A stretch of DNA of 64,000 nucleotides, taken from DATFVA01 sp963839165 (GTDB lineage Bacteria; Bacteroidota; Ignavibacteria; Ignavibacteriales; Ignavibacteriaceae). A model generated the notes under the pieces. The model did not search any database and had not been told where the DNA came from. It saw only the letters and a list, made by a program, of their open reading frames with translations. Every line of letters begins with the position of its first letter. Position 1 is the stretch's first letter. The DNA is taken from positions 248,001 to 312,000 of the forward strand of contig CAWIUG010000036.1 of assembly GCA_963839165.1 (NCBI GenBank). Reading direction: 5' to 3'. Shown piece by piece: positions 30,183 to 38,560 of this stretch. The position numbers were made by a program, and so were the translations under genes.

Positions 30183-32312
30183 ATGACTGCTAAAGAACTA
30201 TTAAAAAAGTATAAGGATCCGGATTATTTCTTTAACCGCGATTTAAGCTGGGTGGAATTTAACCGCCGTGTGCTTGAGGAAGCGCTCGACCCCGCCCTCC
30301 CTCTCCTCGAAAAAGTGAAGTTTATCTCCATATTCCATACAAACCTGGATGAGTTTTACATGATCAGGATCAGCGGCCTTAAAGAGCAGATTGCCGCTAA
30401 TGTGCTGGAACCTTCAATTGACGGTCTGACACCAAGGGAGCAGCTGAGGAAAATTGAGAACCGCCTTAAACCCATGCTTAACCAGGTGTTCGACCTGTGG
30501 CTGAACCAGGTTGTGCCTGAGCTTAAAAAGAACAGGATCGACATCTGTGAATATGAAAATATTCCCGATGAGGAAAAGTTTCGTTTAACAGAATATTTCA
30601 AGAAGGAAATTTACCCTGTATTAACTCCTCTGGCTTTCGATCCTGGACGACCGTTCCCGTATATTTCGAACCTGAGCCTTAGTCTTGCTATCCTCGTTCG
30701 TAAACCAAATGGTGAAAACCACTTTGCACGTGTAAAGGTGCCCAGCATCCTCCCCAGACTGTTGAGGATTGATACAATCTTATATCCTGAAAGGAAGATC
30801 CAGACCAATGGTAATTTCAGCGCAAGGTTCCTCTGGCTCGGCGACCTGATTCGCGCAAACCTGCAGCTGCTGTTCCCTGGTATGGAAATAATTGAAGCTC
30901 ACCGCTTCAGGATAACCAGGGATACTGATATTGAACTTCAGGAGGACGAGGCCGATGATCTTCTGAGCGTGATCGAGGAGAATATCCGCCTCCGCCGCTT
31001 CGGCAAAGTAGTGCGGCTGGAGGTGGCCGATAAAATGCCTGAGTTTATGCTTGAAACGTTGATGGAGAACCTGCAGATTACATCGGAGGACGTTCACGTA
31101 ATTGAAGGTCCTTTAGGCTTGAGCGATATTATGACGCTTTACGAACTCCCTCTTCATCAGCATAAGTTCAAACCGTATTACCCTGTTATTCCAAAAGCTT
31201 TTGATGACGATGAAGATATATTTACAGTAATGAAGCAGAGAGACATACTTCTTCATCATCCTTATCACTCATTCTCTCCAGTGATCGATTTTATAAAGGA
31301 AGCCTCTGTTGATCCCGATGTGCTGGCCATAAAGCAGACACTCTACAGGGTTGGTCCTGATTCTCCTATTATAAAATATCTTATCGAGGCTGCTGAAAGA
31401 GGCAAGCAGGTTGCGGTTCTGGTTGAACTTAAGGCGAGGTTCGATGAGGAGAATAATATTTTCTGGGCCCGCGAGCTTGAGAAAGTGGGAGTGCATGTCG
31501 TTTACGGACTTGTGGGCCTGAAAACTCACGCCAAGATGACTCTTGTGGTAAGAAAGGAAACTGAGGGGGTGAAGAGATATGTTCATCTTTCAACCGGGAA
31601 CTACAATGCTGTAACTGCAAAGATCTATACCGACCTTGGTTATTTTACCGATGATGAGGATATCTGCACCGACGTTGCCGATATATTTAATTACCTCACC
31701 GGATACAGTAAGCAGACTGATTTTAAGAAGCTTATAGTTGCGCCTATTGACATGCGGCAGAAATTCCTTGAGATGATAAACCGCGAGATCGAAAATGTGA
31801 GGGCAGGGGGTGAAGGAAGGCTTTTCTTTAAACTGAACTCAATTGTTGATCCTGCATTGATCAGCGCTATGTATGAAGCATCATCCGCAGGTGTGCAGAT
31901 AAAACTCCTTGTGCGCGGAATATGCTGCCTGGTGCCCGGACTCGAAGGGATCAGCGCGAACATCGAGGTAAGAAGTATTGTCGGCCGCTATCTTGAACAT
32001 AGCAGGGTGTACTATTTCTATAATAATGGCGAAGAGGAAATTTATTTAAGCAGCGCCGACTTCATGCAGCGTAACCTCGACCGCAGGGTTGAGATTGCTT
32101 TCCCTGTAATTGACCAGAAATTAAAGGATGAGATAAATAGAACACTGATTAAAGCATCGATGAAGGATAATGTGAAAGCCAGGATTCTCTGCAGTGATAT
32201 GAACTATCTTAAGCCTGAACCTGAACCGGGAGCAAAGCTTGTTGATTCCCAGGAATGGCTGATGAACCATACCATTAAAGCTTCGGGTAAATTTTCTAAA
32301 ACCAAGGTCTGA
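30183..32312 (+). CDS. ppk1: Polyphosphate kinase 1
   Basis: PPK1 makes polyphosphate from ATP reversibly through a phospho-His. The 709-residue protein has the N-terminal domain (FFNRDLSWVEFNRRVLEEA, about 18), the head domain, and two phospholipase-D-like C-terminal halves. These contain VLVELKARFDEENNIFWAREL, THAKMTLVVR and HLSTGNYNAVTAKIYTD. The autophosphorylated His should be in THAKMTLV (about 445). The second half has LVRGICCLVPGLEG and EHSRVYYFYNNGEEEIYLSSADFM. Length is normal. It is not next to ppx. It is the first of four plus-strand genes. Confidence 0.96.
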   Translation: MTAKELLKKYKDPDYFFNRDLSWVEFNRRVLEEALDPALPLLEKVKFISIFHTNLDEFYMIRISGLKEQIAANVLEPSIDGLTPREQLRKIENRLKPMLNQVFDLWLNQVVPELKKNRIDICEYENIPDEEKFRLTEYFKKEIYPVLTPLAFDPGRPFPYISNLSLSLAILVRKPNGENHFARVKVPSILPRLLRIDTILYPERKIQTNGNFSARFLWLGDLIRANLQLLFPGMEIIEAHRFRITRDTDIELQEDEADDLLSVIEENIRLRRFGKVVRLEVADKMPEFMLETLMENLQITSEDVHVIEGPLGLSDIMTLYELPLHQHKFKPYYPVIPKAFDDDEDIFTVMKQRDILLHHPYHSFSPVIDFIKEASVDPDVLAIKQTLYRVGPDSPIIKYLIEAAERGKQVAVLVELKARFDEENNIFWARELEKVGVHVVYGLVGLKTHAKMTLVVRKETEGVKRYVHLSTGNYNAVTAKIYTDLGYFTDDEDICTDVADIFNYLTGYSKQTDFKKLIVAPIDMRQKFLEMINREIENVRAGGEGRLFFKLNSIVDPALISAMYEASSAGVQIKLLVRGICCLVPGLEGISANIEVRSIVGRYLEHSRVYYFYNNGEEEIYLSSADFMQRNLDRRVEIAFPVIDQKLKDEINRTLIKASMKDNVKARILCSDMNYLKPEPEPGAKLVDSQEWLMNHTIKASGKFSKTKV

Positions 32313-32444
32313 CGTTTTTTTTTGACCACCTGCCCTCAGGTATAGCAGCGTGCGACTGACAGGGATCACCCCAAATTCCATTCAAACTGAACCATTTTTT
32401 TGCTAAGTTTGTTATTCATATTTAATGATAAAAATGGTGTTCTG

Positions 32445-33536
32445 ATGGCCGATATCACAAAAAGTGAACTACTTAGTACCTTAAAACAGATAAAAGAAAT
32501 TAATACGGATTTTCTTCTCCTTAATTCAATAAAAGAATTCAAAAGTGAAGGTAATCAGTTAAACCTGAGTATCTCTGTACCTGCGGGGGCTGACATAAAT
32601 AAGATGAGAGATTTATTTACCGCTGCTATAAAAAAAGAATTCAAAGAACTTAAAAAAGTTGAAGTTAACCTGGAAGCAAAAGGAATTCCGCAGAAAGAAC
32701 CGAAACAGGAGTCAATTCTACCGGGTGTTAAAAATACAATTGCCGTAGCAAGTGGAAAAGGCGGAGTGGGTAAAAGTACCGTCGCTGTAAATCTTGCCGT
32801 AGCACTTGCTAAGAGGGGCGCAAAGGTCGGTATAATTGATGCGGATATTTACGGACCAAGCATTCCCCTAATGCTCGGCATAAATAAGAAACCGCAGATA
32901 TTCCAGAGCCGCGAAACAAAGAAAATGATTCCCCTTGTGAATTATGGGATTAAAATTATTTCAATCGGCTTTCTTATCGATGATAACGCTCCGGTTATAT
33001 GGAGAGGTCCTATGGCTAGCGGTGCCGTAAAACAATTTATGACTGATGTGGATTGGGATAACCTGGATTATCTTGTATTTGATATGCCTCCAGGAACTGG
33101 CGACATTCAGCTTACTCTCGTTCAGACTATTCCATTAACAGGCGCAGTAATTGTTACAACCCCGCAGGAAGTTTCACTGGTTGATGCCCGTAAAGCAGTA
33201 AAAATGTTCGGCCGGGTGAATGTACCTGTGCTCGGTATAGTTGAAAATATGAGTTACTTTATTGCTCCCGATACCGGTAAAAAATACGATATCTTCGGCA
33301 GCGGCGGCGGATCATCCCTCGCTGAAGACGCAGATGTGCCCTTTTTGGGCGGCATCCCGATTGATCCCCGTATAAGGATCGGTGGTGATAAAGGAATCCC
33401 GATCGTTTACGATATGCCCGATTCAGAACAGTCCGGTGCAATTTTTGAAATTACCAGGCAGCTTGAAGAACAGGTAAATAAAAGAAACAACCAGGCTGAT
33501 TCAAAGGTTGAAATTATTCTCGATAACGATGATTAA
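32445..33536 (+). CDS. Mrp/ApbC-type Fe-S cluster carrier ATPase
   Basis: Mrp/ApbC proteins hold and transfer Fe-S clusters to apoproteins using ATP. The protein has about 363 residues from the ATG at 32445: N-terminal MIP18-like domain (about 1-75), then the ParA/MinD-like ATPase. The deviant P-loop is ASGKGGVGKST (about 103) and Walker B is LVFDMPPGTGD. The usual CxxC is not obvious: the expected region reads ENMSYFIAPDTGKKYDIFGSG, with no Cys pair. Some family members differ here too. The frame upstream to 32400 is not preferred. It is followed 20 bases later by a NifU-like gene, which fits Fe-S work. Confidence 0.88.
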   Translation: MADITKSELLSTLKQIKEINTDFLLLNSIKEFKSEGNQLNLSISVPAGADINKMRDLFTAAIKKEFKELKKVEVNLEAKGIPQKEPKQESILPGVKNTIAVASGKGGVGKSTVAVNLAVALAKRGAKVGIIDADIYGPSIPLMLGINKKPQIFQSRETKKMIPLVNYGIKIISIGFLIDDNAPVIWRGPMASGAVKQFMTDVDWDNLDYLVFDMPPGTGDIQLTLVQTIPLTGAVIVTTPQEVSLVDARKAVKMFGRVNVPVLGIVENMSYFIAPDTGKKYDIFGSGGGSSLAEDADVPFLGGIPIDPRIRIGGDKGIPIVYDMPDSEQSGAIFEITRQLEEQVNKRNNQADSKVEIILDNDD

Positions 33537-33556
33537 ACATTTACCGCAGGATTTCA

Positions 33557-33787
33557 ATGAAAGAAAAAGTACTCAGGGCGCTTGAACAGATGAGACCTTT
33601 TCTGCAGGCCGACAGCGGTGATGTAGAACTGATTGAAGTCACTGACGACGGAATTGTTAAGGTCAGGCTTACCGGTGCCTGTAAAACCTGCCCTATGTCG
33701 GTAATGACCCTTAGAGCGGGTATTGAAAGATCTCTTATGCGTGAAATTCCCGGGATAAGGAGAGTTGAATCGGTCAGTGATATTTGA
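33557..33787 (+). CDS. NifU-like Fe-S scaffold protein
   Basis: A 76-residue protein made of the NifU C-terminal domain alone: FLQADSGDVELIEVTDDGIV, then GACKTCPMSVMTLRAGIERSL with the CxxC that binds a cluster. Small stand-alone NifU/NfuA-type domains carry assembled clusters to targets. It directly follows the Mrp/ApbC gene, a common pairing with the MIP18 domain, and lies 57 bases before the permease gene. Confidence 0.93.
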   Translation: MKEKVLRALEQMRPFLQADSGDVELIEVTDDGIVKVRLTGACKTCPMSVMTLRAGIERSLMREIPGIRRVESVSDI

Positions 33788-33844
33788 TCTCTTCCCTTTA
33801 ATAAGCTAAATTTTAATAAAGCTGATAAATTATAATGGAAGAAT

Positions 33845-34897
33845 ATGACTGAAAGAAGTACAAGGCGGTTTACCAGGCTCTCATTATGGGTTCTGGTTAT
33901 AGCATTACTTGTTGCCTCGGTCTTCCTTCTTTCAGATATCATCCTGCTGATGATATTCTCTGTGCTTCTTGCCTTCATCTTTAACCCTTTTGTCAGTACC
34001 CTCGAGAAAGAAGGGATGAGCAGGCTTACGGCAACGTTAGCAGTGTTCGGAACAACTAGTCTGCTTCTGTATGTTCTTCTCTCATTTATAATCCCTAAGT
34101 TCATGGTTCAGATGGATCAGTTGATGAAAATGCTGGCGTCATTCTCACTTCACGATCAGCTGGTTCAGTTTGAAGCCGGACTTTACAGAATTTTTCCGTT
34201 TTTTAGCCCCGGTCAACTGTCCCACAAGTTCGAGGACTTCATCAACAGCCAGTTCGTTAATTCTTTCGACACAATATCAGGCTTACTGTCGGGAATTGTA
34301 TCGGCAATTCTGATAATGGTAATCATTCCGTTCATTACCTTCTTCCTGGTAAAAGACAATAGAAAGATTATGAAGAACATTCTTCATATAATTCCCAATA
34401 ATTATTTTGAGATATCATACTGGATACTTAAGAAGGTGAGTCTACAGCTGGGTAGGTTCGTGCGTGCCTGGATCTTCGATGCTTCTTTTGTGGGAACCGT
34501 GATGGGACTCGGGTTATATTTCATCGGCGTGAATAATGCACTGCCGCTTGGTGTAATAGCCGGGATGGGCCACCTTGTTCCCTATTTCGGCCCTGTGATA
34601 GGAGGCGTGCCCGCAATAATAGTTTCAGTGATCCAAACCGGCGATCTTTCGATGGTACCTTATATCGTACTTCTTATCGTTATAACATACACGCTGGATA
34701 ACGGGTTTGTTCAACCTTTCGTTTTCAGCAAAAGTGTGGATATGCACCCCATCATAATTATCCTGCTTATTATTGCGGGAAGTCAGTTGTTTGGAGTTCT
34801 GGGGATGCTGCTCGCGGTACCTACGGCCTCAGTGGTTAAAACGGCCGCAAAGGAAATTTACTTTGCCCTTAAGAATTACCGGATCGCCCGCCTTTAA
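33845..34897 (+). CDS. AI-2E family (UPF0118/PerM) membrane protein
   Basis: A 350-residue integral membrane protein with about eight helices. The first two are WVLVIALLVASVFLLS and IILLMIFSVLLAFIFNPFV near the start. A large periplasmic or cytoplasmic loop (about 85-150) follows, then the conserved C-terminal helices with LGVIAGMGHLVPYFGPVIGG and GSQLFGVLGMLLAVPTAS. Members have been linked to autoinducer-2 export and to Na+/H+ exchange, so the substrate is uncertain. Its end overlaps the convergent gene at 34894 by four bases. Confidence 0.9.
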   Translation: MTERSTRRFTRLSLWVLVIALLVASVFLLSDIILLMIFSVLLAFIFNPFVSTLEKEGMSRLTATLAVFGTTSLLLYVLLSFIIPKFMVQMDQLMKMLASFSLHDQLVQFEAGLYRIFPFFSPGQLSHKFEDFINSQFVNSFDTISGLLSGIVSAILIMVIIPFITFFLVKDNRKIMKNILHIIPNNYFEISYWILKKVSLQLGRFVRAWIFDASFVGTVMGLGLYFIGVNNALPLGVIAGMGHLVPYFGPVIGGVPAIIVSVIQTGDLSMVPYIVLLIVITYTLDNGFVQPFVFSKSVDMHPIIIILLIIAGSQLFGVLGMLLAVPTASVVKTAAKEIYFALKNYRIARL

Positions 34898-35376
34898 TAC
34901 CAGCGTCGTTCGTCTTCCATTCGCTTTATCCTGTCTTCTTTCTGATGCATAAGCTGCTGCTTCCAGTTATACTGCCTTATCCAGTCATCAACTGCATATT
35001 TGATCAGGTAACAATACAAATAAAATGAGAGAAGTGGGATCAGCAGGGCTGCCTCAAAAGCAAGCGTGTCTGTAAACACTAAGTAACCAGCAATCAGAGG
35101 GAAAGGTATCATTAAAAGGTAAGTAACAATCCATCCGTACCTCTCTTCTTTGATCAGGACGTAAAAAATATATGGAGTGAGAATAACAGCTGCTCCAACA
35201 AAAATCAGGAGAATAATTTTGATAAGTAGTATTCCGTACCCGATTCTTGGAAGTAATAAACCGAAAAAGAGAAATAAAATGTAGGATGTAGTGGATATGC
35301 GGAACTCGTAGTATAGAATTTCCCGTAAACGATCAACAGATTTGAAATCCTGTATAACCTTCTGGTTTAACGACAT
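34894..35376 (-). CDS. Small membrane protein of unknown function
   Basis: 160 residues with about four membrane helices (around 31-46, 48-72, 83-103 and 105-126). The C-terminal tail is charged and cytoplasmic (KEDRIKRMEDERRWY). No family was recognised. It lies between the permease gene and the MoxR ATPase on the minus strand, 67 bases after the latter, and may be part of that transcript. MoxR genes often precede membrane proteins, but those are usually DUF58 or VWA proteins, which this is not. Confidence 0.55.
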   Translation of the reverse strand: MSLNQKVIQDFKSVDRLREILYYEFRISTTSYILFLFFGLLLPRIGYGILLIKIILLIFVGAAVILTPYIFYVLIKEERYGWIVTYLLMIPFPLIAGYLVFTDTLAFEAALLIPLLSFYLYCYLIKYAVDDWIRQYNWKQQLMHQKEDRIKRMEDERRWY

Positions 35377-35443
35377 CCTGGTCCTGCCCTTCTGAATTAT
35401 GTCTTCCCTGTCTGTTCCGAATGCTAACTAACTTAACAATCAG

Positions 35444-36439
35444 CTAATCGAGTTCTTTGACGAGTTTCTGTATAACGTCAGTCGAACTGATGCCGTCGGC
35501 TTCCGCGCTGAAGTTTGTTATTATACGGTGGCGCAGAACGGGCGTCATTGCGAATTTAACATCATCAATATTGGGTGTATATCTGCCGTTCATTACGGCG
35601 CGTGTTTTCGATGCCATAATAAGGTATTGAGAGGCTCTTGGGCCTGCTCCCCATGTAATCCAGTCTTTTATGAATTGCGGGGATGAACCATTGGTTGGAC
35701 GTGTTAGGTTAGCCGCTCTCACAGCAAATTCAGTAACATTATCTGAAACGGGAACCCTTCTTACCAGGTTCTGGAACTGAACGATTTCATCTGCTGTTAC
35801 TACCTTTGAAAGCTCGGCCTGGTACTCGCTGGTTGTCGTCTGCACAATTTTCTTCTCTTCTTCAAATGAAGGGTAATCGAGCCACAGGTTGAACATAAAC
35901 CTGTCGAGCTGGGCTTCCGGCAGAGGGTAGGTTCCCTCCTGCTCGATCGGGTTCTGGGTTGCAAGTACGAAGAATGGCTCTGATAGTACTTTAGTAACAC
36001 CTGCGGTTGTTACCCTGTGCTCCTGCATTGCCTCTAGCAGCGCCGCCTGGGTTTTGGGGGGTGTTCTGTTAATCTCATCGGCAAGGATTACATTAGCAAA
36101 AATGGGACCCTCAACAAAACGAAAATTTCTTTTCCTTGAAACCGGGTCTTCTTCAACCAGCTCTGTACCGGTAATATCCCCGGGCATAAGGTCGGGAGTA
36201 AACTGGATACGGCTGAATTTAAGATCCATAACCTCTGCAAGCGTTTTAATAAGGAGAGTTTTCGCTAATCCCGGCACCCCGACAAGCAGACAGTGCCCGC
36301 GTGAAAGCAGTGATATAATAAGCTGATCAATGATCTCTTCCTGCCCTATTATTATTTTTCCAATTTCCTGCTTTGTCTTTGAAACTTTTTCATTCAGTTT
36401 TTCTACGAGCTGAACGTCACCTTCGCCGGTTTCTTTCAA
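35444..36439 (-). CDS. MoxR family AAA+ ATPase
   Basis: MoxR ATPases act as chaperones, often with VWA-domain partners, in the maturation of enzymes or envelope stress. The 331-residue protein has Walker A GVPGLAKT (about 38), Walker B VILADEINRTPPKTQAALLE and sensor 1 LATQNPIEQEGTYPLPEAQL. The arginine-finger region is QLDRFMFNLWLDYPS. The start is TTG at 36439, seven bases after GAGGAA; the frame has no in-frame ATG between the previous stop and here. It starts 20 bases after the SurA-like gene, so it may be read with the parvulin cluster. The usual VWA/DUF58 partners are not nearby. Confidence 0.92.
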   Translation of the reverse strand: MKETGEGDVQLVEKLNEKVSKTKQEIGKIIIGQEEIIDQLIISLLSRGHCLLVGVPGLAKTLLIKTLAEVMDLKFSRIQFTPDLMPGDITGTELVEEDPVSRKRNFRFVEGPIFANVILADEINRTPPKTQAALLEAMQEHRVTTAGVTKVLSEPFFVLATQNPIEQEGTYPLPEAQLDRFMFNLWLDYPSFEEEKKIVQTTTSEYQAELSKVVTADEIVQFQNLVRRVPVSDNVTEFAVRAANLTRPTNGSSPQFIKDWITWGAGPRASQYLIMASKTRAVMNGRYTPNIDDVKFAMTPVLRHRIITNFSAEADGISSTDVIQKLVKELD

Positions 36440-36459
36440 ATCCAGTTCCTCTTTATTTT

Positions 36460-37731
36460 TTACATTCTTATTTCGTAATAGATCTTGCTTTTAAGACTCT
36501 CAATCCATGCCTGGTACTTCTGCTGCCGTTTGTATTCGTCTGCAAGCTTCTTTATATCTGCGTAATCCATATTAAGATCGGGAGCGTGCTGAAGTATTCT
36601 GTCTTCGAGATAAATTATATGATAGCCGTAATTACCGGCCGAGTATTCATACCTTTTGGGGAAACTGATATCTCCGGTTTTAAGCTTTGAAACCGCATCC
36701 AATACGCTTTTATCCAGCTGGTTTATATAGAAGGTTCCAAGTTCACCGCCGAAAGGAGCGGTGTCCTCATCCTCGCTGTACTTCTTTGCATAATAAGCAA
36801 AAGTACTGTCGCCATTAATAATACTGTCTCTTACCTCAGTGAGAAAATCAATAGTTTTAAGATCGGCATCCTCATCCGTTTTAACTTTTATAAGTATATG
36901 CCTTGCATGAATCGACTCACCTCTTTTTTCGATTAGCTGGATTATGTGGAAACCAACAGGTGACTCAATCACTCCCGATAATTCTCCGGGCTGTAAAGCA
37001 AATGCCGCCGATTCAAACTCAGGATAGAACACTCCTTTTTTCACGAACCCCAGATCACCGCCTTCCTTGGCGCTGCCCGGATCCTCTGAATATTTCTTTG
37101 CCATCTCTGAAAAATCGGCCCCGTTCTTGATCGAGTCGAGAATGGATTCCGCAAACTTACGGGCCTTTTCTTTAGCTGATGAGGAGGTTTTGGGGGACCT
37201 GAATATGTGCGCGATCTGAACTTTTTCGGGGATTACACCAAGACTGTCTTTAAACTTATGGAAAAATTCTTCAACATCGCGCCTCGTTGCTTCAACAGCG
37301 CCGAAATTCTTTTCACGAAGTTTCTGCACCATCAGGTTTTTCCTTACATCTTCACGCAGCTCCCGCTTAATTTTTTCTATACTCATACCATAAACCTGCT
37401 CAACACGCTCTTTCGATCCGTACTGCTGAATAAACATCTGGATCTGATAATCGATCCGTTTATCCACTTCCTCATCAGTAACCTCGATAGAATCAAGATT
37501 AGCCTGCGCATAGGCAAGCTTTTCTTCTATCATTGAGTTGAGGGTCTGTTTCTTAAGCTGGGGTGAGTCGGGGGAAACACCATACCTCGATGCAAGCATA
37601 TTAGTCTGAAAATTCAGCTCACTCTCGGTAATTATCTCATTGTCAACGACGGCAACAATTTTATCCAGTACCTGCTGTGCGTGCATAACACCGACTGCAA
37701 AAATCGTTAACGCCAGGATCTTAAATTTCAT
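36460..37731 (-). CDS. SurA-like periplasmic peptidyl-prolyl isomerase
   Basis: SurA-type chaperones carry outer-membrane proteins through the periplasm. The 423 residues have a signal peptide (to MHAQ, about 19), an N-terminal SurA region (about 22-170, VVDNEIITESELNFQ) and two parvulin domains. The first (about 172-270) has IAHIFRSPK and GGDLGFVKKGVFYPEFESAAF. The second (about 275-380) has ARHILIKVK and GGELGTFYINQLDKSVLDAV. Length is close to E. coli SurA (428). It is the last of three parvulin-type genes in a row, 7 bases after the middle one. Confidence 0.9.
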   Translation of the reverse strand: MKFKILALTIFAVGVMHAQQVLDKIVAVVDNEIITESELNFQTNMLASRYGVSPDSPQLKKQTLNSMIEEKLAYAQANLDSIEVTDEEVDKRIDYQIQMFIQQYGSKERVEQVYGMSIEKIKRELREDVRKNLMVQKLREKNFGAVEATRRDVEEFFHKFKDSLGVIPEKVQIAHIFRSPKTSSSAKEKARKFAESILDSIKNGADFSEMAKKYSEDPGSAKEGGDLGFVKKGVFYPEFESAAFALQPGELSGVIESPVGFHIIQLIEKRGESIHARHILIKVKTDEDADLKTIDFLTEVRDSIINGDSTFAYYAKKYSEDEDTAPFGGELGTFYINQLDKSVLDAVSKLKTGDISFPKRYEYSAGNYGYHIIYLEDRILQHAPDLNMDYADIKKLADEYKRQQKYQAWIESLKSKIYYEIRM

Positions 37732-37738
37732 TTAACAC

Positions 37739-38560
37739 CTATCTCACTTCTATATCGTTTTTAGAATATAAATCTTTTACATAATTTTTAATAAACTGTT
37801 CCTTTTTTGCTGCAGCATACCTGTCGCGAACCAGTTCATCAATTATTTCATAAGGAGGAATACTGCCGCGTTCATATTTTTCCAACAGCTGAACAACAAA
37901 ATAATTACCCATTCCGTCATTTATTACGATACTTATCTCTCCGGGCAGAAGCTCCCTCATTATACGTACAAGGTCGGCAGGCTGCAGCTCATATTCGTAA
38001 ACAAGCTTTGAGTTTTCAATCGATACAACGTTCGAGTCACTACTAAATGATTCAGCAGATTTTTGCCATCCGCTGGTGAAAGCCTCATCTCTGAAACTTA
38101 TCGCCCTGTCCTCGTCATCAAACTGAACAAGGTTAACAAGGAAAGTATTATGGAATAGTTTGAAATTTTCCCGGTGTTTATCGAAATAGTCTTTTACTTC
38201 AGAGGGTTCAATAGTAAGCTGTTCGTCATTAAAGAGTTTATTAATAAGGAATGTTATTGCAAGCCTCTTTTCCGATTCATTTTTTATCCTGATAAAATCC
38301 TCATCTTTCAGGATACCCGAGCTTTTTGCCTCCTGGTAAAGCAGTTCTTCATCAATCCAGTTTCTGACTATCTCATTCCTGTATTCTTTTTTACCGTAAC
38401 CCGAATCAACTACAGAAGCCAGGTCATCTTTCGTAAAATATGAATTGTTGACCCTGGCTATGTATTCTTTTTCAGACGATTCTTTGCCGCAGCCGCTTAT
38501 TACGGCCGCGGTAAGAATCAAAAGAAATAAATTATTCCGTGTCTTTAAAAGCTTCTTCAA
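37739..38560 (-). CDS. Lipoprotein related to peptidyl-prolyl isomerases
   Basis: 273 residues with a lipoprotein signal (LFLLILTAAVISGC). A SurA/PrsA-type N-terminal helical region follows (VNNSYFTKDDLASVVDSGYGKKEYR). The C-terminal part has a reduced PPIase-like domain (PSEVKDYFDKHRENF and ISIVINDGMGNYFVVQLLEKYERG) without a full catalytic core. The start must be the TTG at 38560, since there is no in-frame ATG before the lipobox; it overlaps the preceding gene by 29 bases. It may be a chaperone rather than an isomerase. Confidence 0.8.
   Translation of the reverse strand: MKKLLKTRNNLFLLILTAAVISGCGKESSEKEYIARVNNSYFTKDDLASVVDSGYGKKEYRNEIVRNWIDEELLYQEAKSSGILKDEDFIRIKNESEKRLAITFLINKLFNDEQLTIEPSEVKDYFDKHRENFKLFHNTFLVNLVQFDDEDRAISFRDEAFTSGWQKSAESFSSDSNVVSIENSKLVYEYELQPADLVRIMRELLPGEISIVINDGMGNYFVVQLLEKYERGSIPPYEIIDELVRDRYAAAKKEQFIKNYVKDLYSKNDIEVR

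Noticed and set aside
33541..34104. 187-residue minus-strand frame opposite the NifU-like and permease genes
   Set aside because: Both plus-strand genes are well supported by family motifs.
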